Shown here: positions 14,686-20,591 of the stretch, in pieces | Numbering within the stretch: position 1 is the first letter of the stretch | How the letters are laid out: the number at the start of each line of letters is the position of its first letter | Made by a program: the position numbers and the translations under genes | Assembly: GCA_937914945.1 (NCBI GenBank) | Contig: CALGJF010000012.1 | Span: 1 to 20,591, forward strand | Reading direction: 5' to 3' | Length of the DNA: 20,591 nucleotides | DNA from: an uncultured Bacteroidales bacterium | Lineage (GTDB): Bacteria; Bacteroidota; Bacteroidia; Bacteroidales; Bacteroidaceae | The notes under the pieces: generated by a model | The model's input: only the letters and a program-made list of their open reading frames with translations | The model's database searches: none | What the model was told of the DNA's origin: nothing

Positions 14686-15195
14686 ATGGAGTTTCATACC
14701 AATCTATTTATCTTTTCGGGGCTTGCACTCTTCATGATTATAGCGGCACTATTTGCTGTTATATCGAGCAAAATCATGCGTGCGGCCACACTATTGCTGT
14801 TCGTGCTGTTTGGCACGGCGGGGCTCTACTTCATGCTGCACTACACGTTCTTGGGAGCTGTGCAGATTACCGTGTATGCAGGTGGTATTGTGGTGCTGTT
14901 TATCTTTGCCATTCTGCTCATAGGCAAGGGAAGCATAGACATCACCCACACCTCCAAACTGCGTTACCTTGCCGGCCTGCTGACAGCCATGGTGGGAATG
15001 GTTACTACAATCTATCTCATACACATAACACCATTTGAGGCCAACCACTTTATGAGTGCCGATGTGCCCATGAAGTCGCTCGGTCTTGCAATAATGGGAA
15101 CAAACAGATACAACTACATCCTCCCCTTTGAGGTGATGAGCATACTGTTGCTTGCCTGCACCGTGGGAGCAATACTCATTGCCCGTAAAAAATAG
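14686..15195 (+). CDS. nuoJ: NADH-quinone oxidoreductase subunit J
   Basis: NuoJ (ND6-like) is a five-helix subunit linking the quinone chamber to the pumping modules. The 169 residues include FLGAVQITVYAGGIVVLFIFAILL, matching the family's conserved TM3 with its pi-bulge region. Start is at 14686 after a 25-base AT-rich gap following nuoI. Its stop lies 7 bases before the nuoK ATG. Confidence 0.94.
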   Translation: MEFHTNLFIFSGLALFMIIAALFAVISSKIMRAATLLLFVLFGTAGLYFMLHYTFLGAVQITVYAGGIVVLFIFAILLIGKGSIDITHTSKLRYLAGLLTAMVGMVTTIYLIHITPFEANHFMSADVPMKSLGLAIMGTNRYNYILPFEVMSILLLACTVGAILIARKK

Positions 15196-15202
15196 ATGCC
15201 CT

Positions 15203-15514
15203 ATGATAATACCAGCACAATACTTTCTCATCCTCTCGGCAGTACTCTTTTTTATAGGAGTATTCGGATTCTTCACACGCCGTAACCTCGTGTCGTTGCT
15301 CATAAGCACCGAACTTATGCTCAATGCGGTGGATATTAATTTTGCAGTATTCAATGCCTACTGCCACCCGCAGTTGTTGGAAGGATATATTTTTGCCATA
15401 TTCGGCATTGGTATTGCTGCGGCTGAGACCGCTGTTGCCATAGCCATTATAATTAATGTATACCGCAACATACACTCCATTCACATTAAGAGACTGAGAG
15501 ACCTTAAACACTGA
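15203..15514 (+). CDS. nuoK: NADH-quinone oxidoreductase subunit K
   Basis: NuoK (ND4L-like) is a three-helix proton-channel subunit. From the ATG at 15203 the product is 103 residues beginning MIIPAQYFLILSAVLFFIG, the usual length and start. An in-frame ATG at 15152 would overlap nuoJ and add 17 non-hydrophobic residues, so I reject it. The two essential buried glutamates are visible: E37 in STELMLNA and E75 in AAAETAVA. The stop TGA overlaps the nuoL start (TGATG). Confidence 0.95.
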   Translation: MIIPAQYFLILSAVLFFIGVFGFFTRRNLVSLLISTELMLNAVDINFAVFNAYCHPQLLEGYIFAIFGIGIAAAETAVAIAIIINVYRNIHSIHIKRLRDLKH

Positions 15515-17442
15515 TGATTATGGAATTTACAATACTCATACTCGCACTACCCCTGTTTAGTTTTCTGCTGCTTGCACTTGCAGGGAAACAGATGCCGCAC
15601 AAGGTGGCAGGCGCGACAGGCACAGCCTCGCTTGCGGCAGTAGCCCTTCTCTCATACACCACAGCAGCACTCTACTTTGGCGCCGGGCGCGATGCCGACG
15701 GCACATTTGCCACCCTTGTACCATACAACATAAGCTGGCTTCCACTCGGCTCGTTGAGCATAGACATGGGCATACTGCTCGACCCCATTTCGGTAATGAT
15801 GCTCATAGTTATAAGCACGGTGAGCCTCATGGTGCATATATACTCAATGGGCTACATGAAGGGCGAAAAGGGATTCCAGCGCTACTATGCATTCCTATCC
15901 CTCTTCACATTCTCCATGCTGGGATTGGTTGTTGCAACCAATATTTTCCAGATGTATATATTCTGGGAACTTGTGGGTGTATCGTCGTATCTGCTCATAG
16001 GATTCTACTATACCAAGCCCGCGGCCATTGCAGCATCTAAAAAGGCATTTATTGTAACCCGCTTTGCCGACCTCTTTTTCCTCATTGGAATACTCATTTA
16101 CGGCTATTATACAGGAACATTCACATTCACTCCCACCGAGGCAGCCCTCGCGGGAGCTGCCACCCTGCTCCCCCTTGCATTAGGGCTGATGTTTGTGGGC
16201 GGTGCCGGAAAGAGCGCGATGTTCCCCCTGCATATATGGTTGCCCGACGCCATGGAGGGCCCCACACCCGTTTCGGCACTCATACATGCAGCCACGATGG
16301 TTGTTGCCGGTGTATATCTTGTGGCACGTATGTTCCCTCTATTCATCACCTACGCCCCCGATGTGCTGCACATTGTGGCCTACGTGGGCGCCTTCACCGC
16401 ACTCTATGCAGCCGTGGTGGCTTGCGTACAGACCGATATAAAACGCGTGCTTGCCTTCTCCACTATATCGCAAATAGCATTTATGATGGTAGCATTGGGT
16501 GTATGCACATCGGCCGACCCGCACACAGGCGGCCTTGGCTACATGGCATCGATGTTCCATCTGTTCACACACGCCATGTTCAAGGGATTGTTGTTCCTTG
16601 GTGCAGGAGCCATCATACACGCAGTACACAGCAACGAAAAGATACACATGGGCGGCTTGCGCCGTTATATGCCCGTCACGCACATAACATTCCTCATTGC
16701 CTGCCTTGCAATAGCCGGCATCCCACCGTTCAGCGGATTTTTCAGCAAAGACGAGATTCTTGTCGCCTGCTACCACTTTTCAAAGCCCATGGGGTTGTTC
16801 ATGAGCATTGTGGCTGCACTCACGGCGTTCTACATGTTCCGTCTATACTATCTAATATTCTGGGGCAAGAGCTATTACGAGGAGCAGCAGGCACTATATG
16901 ACGCAGGCAAGTGCAGCAAAGCCCCGCACAAGCCCCACGAAGCACCTGCAACCATGACCATACCGCTTATAATACTCGCTGTAATCAGTTGCGTAGCGGG
17001 TTTCATCCCCTTCGGGCACTTTATAAGCAGCAACGGCACCGAATACAGCATACACATAAACAAGGCTGTGGCAACCACAAGCATAGTTTTTGCGCTTATA
17101 TCGATATTCATTGCCACCATAATGTATAAGAATGGTTACAGCCGCCTCACACGCGGTATAAACAGAAACATGCGCGGGCTCATGTCGGCTGCATATAACA
17201 GATTCTACATAGACGATGTGTGGCTTTTTGTAACAAAGAAAATTATCTTCAACTGCATAAGCAGGCCCATAGCCTGGTTCGACAAAAAGATAATAGACGG
17301 CTCGCTCGACAAGCTGGCAAGCGGCACACAAAAACTCGCCACCCTCATACGCCCCGTGCAGAGCGGCAACGTGCAGTCATACAGCGTGTGGTTCCTTGGT
17401 GGAGCAATCATACTTATATTGGTACTAATATACTTTGCATAA
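15514..17442 (+). CDS. nuoL: NADH-quinone oxidoreductase subunit L
   Basis: NuoL is the distal antiporter-like pump subunit, with a long lateral helix running along the membrane arm. The 642-residue length suits about sixteen helices. Channel residues are in place: E152 in IFWELVGVSSYLLIGF (TM5) and K233 in GAGKSAMFPLHIWLPDAMEG (TM7), followed by TPVSALIHAATMVVAGVYL. A hydrophilic stretch around 455-480 (rich in H, K and P) and the C-terminal region 540-642 fit the lateral-helix end. A second ATG two codons in is an alternative start. It is coupled to nuoK by a one-base overlap. Confidence 0.96.
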   Translation: MIMEFTILILALPLFSFLLLALAGKQMPHKVAGATGTASLAAVALLSYTTAALYFGAGRDADGTFATLVPYNISWLPLGSLSIDMGILLDPISVMMLIVISTVSLMVHIYSMGYMKGEKGFQRYYAFLSLFTFSMLGLVVATNIFQMYIFWELVGVSSYLLIGFYYTKPAAIAASKKAFIVTRFADLFFLIGILIYGYYTGTFTFTPTEAALAGAATLLPLALGLMFVGGAGKSAMFPLHIWLPDAMEGPTPVSALIHAATMVVAGVYLVARMFPLFITYAPDVLHIVAYVGAFTALYAAVVACVQTDIKRVLAFSTISQIAFMMVALGVCTSADPHTGGLGYMASMFHLFTHAMFKGLLFLGAGAIIHAVHSNEKIHMGGLRRYMPVTHITFLIACLAIAGIPPFSGFFSKDEILVACYHFSKPMGLFMSIVAALTAFYMFRLYYLIFWGKSYYEEQQALYDAGKCSKAPHKPHEAPATMTIPLIILAVISCVAGFIPFGHFISSNGTEYSIHINKAVATTSIVFALISIFIATIMYKNGYSRLTRGINRNMRGLMSAAYNRFYIDDVWLFVTKKIIFNCISRPIAWFDKKIIDGSLDKLASGTQKLATLIRPVQSGNVQSYSVWFLGGAIILILVLIYFA

Positions 17443-17451
17443 AAAAGCACT

Positions 17452-18936
17452 ATGAATATACTTAACCTGTTTGTAATTATCCCGTTGGCCATGCTGCTTG
17501 CCTTGTGGGCAAGCCGTAATCTGCGACAGACACGCGCTGTGATGGTAACAGGTTCTTCCCTGTTGCTTGCCCTTTCGGCATACCTCACAATAGATTTTTT
17601 GGCACAGCGCAGTGCCGGCAACACAGCCGCCATGCTCTACTGCGACTCATGGAGCTGGTATGCGCCGCTGAACATCAGTTACTCCATAGGTGTCGATGGC
17701 ATTTCGGTGGCTATGCTGTTGCTGTCGTCTATAATAGTGTTCACCGGCACATTTGCATCGTGGCGGCTGAAGCCCCTTACCAAGGAATTCTTCCTATGGT
17801 ACACCCTGCTTGCAACAGGCGTGTATGGATTCTTCATATCCACCGACCTCTTCGCCATGTTCATGTTCTACGAAACAGCCCTCATTCCCATGTATCTGCT
17901 CATTGGAGTATGGGGCAGCGGGCACAAGGAGTATTCGGCAATGAAGCTCACCCTAATGCTCATGGGCGGCTCGGCATTCCTGCTTATGGGAATCTTGGGC
18001 ATATACTTCGGCAGCGGAGCAACCACCATGGATATTAATGAGATAGCAGCCATGGGCAATATTGCCCGCGAGGTGCAGTACATATTCTTCCCCCTCACAT
18101 TCATAGGATTCGGTATTCTGGGCGCACTCTTTCCCTTCCACACTTGGAGCCCCGACGGACACGCCTGTGCCCCCACTGCGGTATCCATGCTGCATGCCGG
18201 CGTGCTCATGAAGCTCGGAGGCTATGGCTGTTTCCGCATAGCCATGTATTTGCTACCACAGGCGGCTCACGATCTTGCATGGATATTCATCATACTCACC
18301 ACGGTGAGCGTTGTATATGGCGCATTGAGCGCAATAAGCCAAACCGACCTTAAATACATTAACGCCTACTCATCGGTGTCGCACTGTGGATTGGTACTGT
18401 TTGCCCTGCTCATGACCACCCGTACCGCCTGCACCGGAGCCATTTTGCAGATGCTGTCGCACGGCCTTATGACAGCGCTTTTCTTTGCCATAATAGGCAT
18501 GATATACGGCCGCACCCACACACGCGACATACGGCAGATGCGCGGGCTCATGAAGATAATGCCCTTCCTTGCCGTGGGCTATGTTATAGCCGGCCTTGCC
18601 AATCTGGGCCTCCCAGGATTCAGCGGTTTTGTGGCCGAGATGACCATCTTCGTAGGCGCCTTTGAGGCCAACGACCTCTTTCACCGCACGGTAACCATCA
18701 TTGCCTGCACAAGCATAGTAATTACAGCTGTATATATTCTGCGTGTTGTGGGGCGCATCCTCTACGGCGAGCCCACCAACGAAGAGCACAAACGATTGAG
18801 CGATGCCACGTGGGACGAGCGTTTCACCATCATCTGTCTTGTAATATGCGTGGCAGCACTTGGAATAGCCCCCATGTGGGTGAGCAACCTCATTGATGGC
18901 GGTGTAGCCACCATCATATCCAACATACAACCATAA
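17452..18936 (+). CDS. nuoM: NADH-quinone oxidoreductase subunit M
   Basis: NuoM is the middle antiporter-like pump subunit. The 494 residues give about fourteen helices. The TM5 glutamate is present (E141 in FMFYETALIPMYLLIGVWG), and a TM8 lysine is present (K254 in LHAGVLMKLGGYG). The segment before the conserved histidine reads FGILGALFPFHTWSPDGH. By alignment with the E. coli motif FAVKMPVVPLHGWLPDAH, the channel lysine (K234 there) corresponds to L223 here. The motif SPDGHACAPTAVSMLHAG belongs to a NuoM branch I recall from several anaerobic phyla. It starts 9 bases after nuoL. Confidence 0.95.
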   Translation: MNILNLFVIIPLAMLLALWASRNLRQTRAVMVTGSSLLLALSAYLTIDFLAQRSAGNTAAMLYCDSWSWYAPLNISYSIGVDGISVAMLLLSSIIVFTGTFASWRLKPLTKEFFLWYTLLATGVYGFFISTDLFAMFMFYETALIPMYLLIGVWGSGHKEYSAMKLTLMLMGGSAFLLMGILGIYFGSGATTMDINEIAAMGNIAREVQYIFFPLTFIGFGILGALFPFHTWSPDGHACAPTAVSMLHAGVLMKLGGYGCFRIAMYLLPQAAHDLAWIFIILTTVSVVYGALSAISQTDLKYINAYSSVSHCGLVLFALLMTTRTACTGAILQMLSHGLMTALFFAIIGMIYGRTHTRDIRQMRGLMKIMPFLAVGYVIAGLANLGLPGFSGFVAEMTIFVGAFEANDLFHRTVTIIACTSIVITAVYILRVVGRILYGEPTNEEHKRLSDATWDERFTIICLVICVAALGIAPMWVSNLIDGGVATIISNIQP

Positions 18937-18960
18937 AAGCAACCGAAGCATCACAACAAT

Positions 18961-20385
18961 ATGAATTACATACAATTCTTTCTCATGCGCCCCGAGGCGA
19001 GCCTTTTAGGTTTCTTCCTCATAATATTCCTCTACGACCTTATCTCCACAGGCCGTTCACGCCGATATTTTCATCCATTGGTGTGCATCGCCATGTTCAT
19101 ACACACAATAGTATGTTTCCGCGACACAAGCGATTTCACCCTGTTCGAGGGAATGTACCACAGCAACGCAATGATAGTGTTCGTAAAAGCCATGCTTGCC
19201 GCCGGCAGCGCCATAGCCATCATGCAGGCACACCGCTGGCTGCGCACCAACAGCACCTACTATAAGCAAGGAGAATTCTACACCCTGCTGTTGAGTACAC
19301 TGGTTGGAATGTATTTCATGATAAGCGCACGCCATTTCCTACTGCTCTTTGTGGGCATTGAATTGGCATCGCTCCCCATGGCATGCCTTGTGGCATTCGA
19401 CAAGTACCGCCACCACTCTGCCGAGGCCGGAATAAAATATATACTCACATCGATGTTTGCATCGGCCATTATGCTCTACGGAATATCCTTCCTCTATGGC
19501 ACCTGCGGCTCACTCTACTACACCGAGGTATGTAGCGGGCTCACTGCATCGCCCATGCAGATATTTGGTCTTGTAATGTTCTTTGCCGGCATGGGATTCA
19601 AGATTTCGCTTGTACCATTCCACATGTGGACCCCCGACAGCTACGAGGGAGCCCCCACCGCCGTTACCGCCTACCTATCGGTAATATCTAAGGGAGCAGC
19701 CGTGTTCACCCTGTTCATAGTACTCACCACGGTATTTGCCCCCATGATTAAGCAATGGCAAACAATCATATACATAACCACGGTGGCAAGCATCACCATA
19801 GCCAACCTGTTTGCCATAAAACAGAAGAACCTTAAACGATTCATGGCATACAGCAGCATATCCCAAGCCGGTTACATTATGCTTGCCGTTATAGGCGGCA
19901 CGGCGCAAGGCATGAGCGCAATGGTCTATTATGTACTTGTATATATACTTGCCAACCTTGCAGTGTTTGGTGTAATCGGCGCAGTGGAGCACCACATAAA
20001 GAACGAAGTGCGCCGCGACACGTTGAACGGATTCTACTCCACCAACCCCCGCCTCACACTCATAATGACGCTTGCCCTTTTCTCGCTCGCCGGTATTCCG
20101 CCGTTTGCAGGTTTCTTCAGCAAGTTTTTTGTATTTATGAGTGCGTTCAGCGCAGGATTCATGGTGCTGGTATTCATAGCACTCATAAACACGGTTATAT
20201 CGCTCTATTACTACCTTCTTGTGGTAAAAGCGATGTATATAGATGATAGCGAAAATGCCGTGCCCCGTTTCAAGTGCAGCATCATCACCCGCGCGAGCCT
20301 TGCAATCTGCCTTATAGGAATCGTTCTATTGGGAATATGCAGTTTTATTTATAGCGGAATAAGTGCCATAAGTTTTGGATTATAG
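18961..20385 (+). CDS. nuoN: NADH-quinone oxidoreductase subunit N
   Basis: NuoN is the antiporter-like pump subunit closest to NuoK. The 474 residues give about fourteen helices. The TM5 glutamate (E134 in FVGIELASLPM) and TM7 lysine (K214 in GMGFKISLVPFHMWTPD) are both present, followed by SYEGAPTAVTAYLSVISK. The C-terminal LAGIPPFAGFFSKFFVF is typical. It starts 24 bases after nuoM and is the last gene of the operon; the next 206 bases hold only repeats. No strong terminator hairpin is visible directly after the stop. Confidence 0.95.
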   Translation: MNYIQFFLMRPEASLLGFFLIIFLYDLISTGRSRRYFHPLVCIAMFIHTIVCFRDTSDFTLFEGMYHSNAMIVFVKAMLAAGSAIAIMQAHRWLRTNSTYYKQGEFYTLLLSTLVGMYFMISARHFLLLFVGIELASLPMACLVAFDKYRHHSAEAGIKYILTSMFASAIMLYGISFLYGTCGSLYYTEVCSGLTASPMQIFGLVMFFAGMGFKISLVPFHMWTPDSYEGAPTAVTAYLSVISKGAAVFTLFIVLTTVFAPMIKQWQTIIYITTVASITIANLFAIKQKNLKRFMAYSSISQAGYIMLAVIGGTAQGMSAMVYYVLVYILANLAVFGVIGAVEHHIKNEVRRDTLNGFYSTNPRLTLIMTLALFSLAGIPPFAGFFSKFFVFMSAFSAGFMVLVFIALINTVISLYYYLLVVKAMYIDDSENAVPRFKCSIITRASLAICLIGIVLLGICSFIYSGISAISFGL

Positions 20386-20434
20386 CGCAGAGCTCTTTGT
20401 TTTACGAAAAAACATTAATAAGATTGAGAGAACC

Positions 20435-20468
20435 GCCAATAAATAACACCGAAGATTTTAGAGCAAGC
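20435..20468 (+). repeat. 34-bp dispersed repeat, right copy
   Basis: This is the partner of 9456-9489 (31 of 34 identical), with the core CACCGAAGATTTTA. It lies 49 bases after the nuoN stop. Confidence 0.7.
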
Positions 20469-20485
20469 CTTCGATTTTTGCGGTT

Positions 20486-20541
20486 GAGATCCCTCACTTC
20501 GTATCGGGATGACATTGCTACGTATTCTTATTGTCATGCCG
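20486..20541. repeat. REP-like palindromic element
   Basis: GAGATCCCTCACTTCG followed by TATCGGGATGACA (20486-20514) has the form of a widespread bacterial intergenic palindrome whose minus strand reads TGTCATCCCG...GATCTC. Within it ATCCC (20489-20493) can pair with GGGAT (20506-20510). In addition CGGGATGACA (20505-20514) is complementary at 9 of 10 positions to TGTCATGCCG (20532-20541), the start of the 61-bp repeat, so the two elements form a larger imperfect hairpin. Confidence 0.65.
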
Positions 20542-20591
20542 GCTATACCTTAATGAAAAAATCAAAAGATGTTTTGATGAGCTACGCGAAT
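20531..20591 (+). repeat. 61-bp dispersed repeat, right copy
   Basis: This matches 101-161 at 59 of 61 positions. The window stops exactly where the match to the left copy is still running, so the element may be longer. It contains the same AT-rich hairpin (20561-20578). Confidence 0.75.

Larger units (their letters stand above)
20386..20591. other. Repeat-filled intergenic tail after the nuo operon
   Basis: There is no gene here. The tail holds a 34-bp repeat copy (20435-20468), a palindromic GAGATCCCTCACTTCG...GGGATGACA element (20486-20514), and the right copy of the 61-bp repeat (20531-20591). A short minus-strand frame is open across parts of these repeats but has no support as a gene. 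AGAGCTCT just after the nuoN stop is a palindrome without a loop and is not a convincing terminator. Confidence 0.7.

Noticed and set aside
15152..15202. Longer nuoK start overlapping nuoJ
   Set aside because: It adds 17 residues without hydrophobic character; the ATG at 15203 gives the usual 103-residue NuoK.
1..20591. Circular replicon because the ends share sequence
   Set aside because: The match is 101-161 against 20531-20591 with two differences and does not begin at base 1, so it is a dispersed repeat rather than an overlap. The gene content is chromosomal.

Overview
The window looks like a piece of a Bacteroidales (Bacteroidota) chromosome. The main reasons are a complex I operon with a fused nuoCD gene and no nuoE, nuoF or nuoG, a single-chain 1233-residue PurL, a four-helix-bundle 'suffix' family protein, upstream sequences resembling the Bacteroidota -7 element (TAnnTTTG), few clear Shine-Dalgarno sites, and frequent ATA isoleucine codons. 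The family or genus cannot be fixed from the sequence.

Layout. Bases 1-513 hold no convincing gene. They contain a 61-bp element that recurs at the right end, and a roughly 90-110 bp pyrimidine-rich sequence present twice. Next come uvrA (514-3297, +), a repeat-rich spacer, a small four-helix-bundle protein gene (3614-4177, +), and a second copy of the same repeat module. Convergent to these lies a minus-strand group: purL (9238-5537), a stem-loop, then a pair of short CHR-family (chromate transporter-like) genes that overlap by ATGA. A 372-bp divergent spacer separates purL from a ZIP metal transporter gene (9611-10384, +). The nuo operon follows on the plus strand (10538-20385): nuoA, B, CD, H, I, J, K, L, M, N. 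It encodes the quinone module and the proton-pumping membrane arm of complex I, but no NADH-oxidising module. The window ends in a spacer rich in dispersed repeats and stops at the end of the second copy of the 61-bp element, as a contig broken by a repeat would.

How the genes relate. The nuo genes form one functional unit, an ion-pumping quinone reductase whose electron donor is not encoded here. uvrA (nucleotide excision repair), purL (purine synthesis) and the ZIP and CHR transporters are housekeeping or transport genes with no evident link to one another. The least ordinary part is 3296-4336. There the four-helix-bundle gene lies between two direct copies of a composite repeat: a purine tract, then 37-bp units, then phased 9/10-bp units of the form CCTTAATAR. 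The 37-bp and 9/10-bp parts are complementary and could fold on each other. A second point is that NuoM appears to lack the conserved TM7 lysine of the antiporter-like subunits, while NuoL and NuoN keep it.
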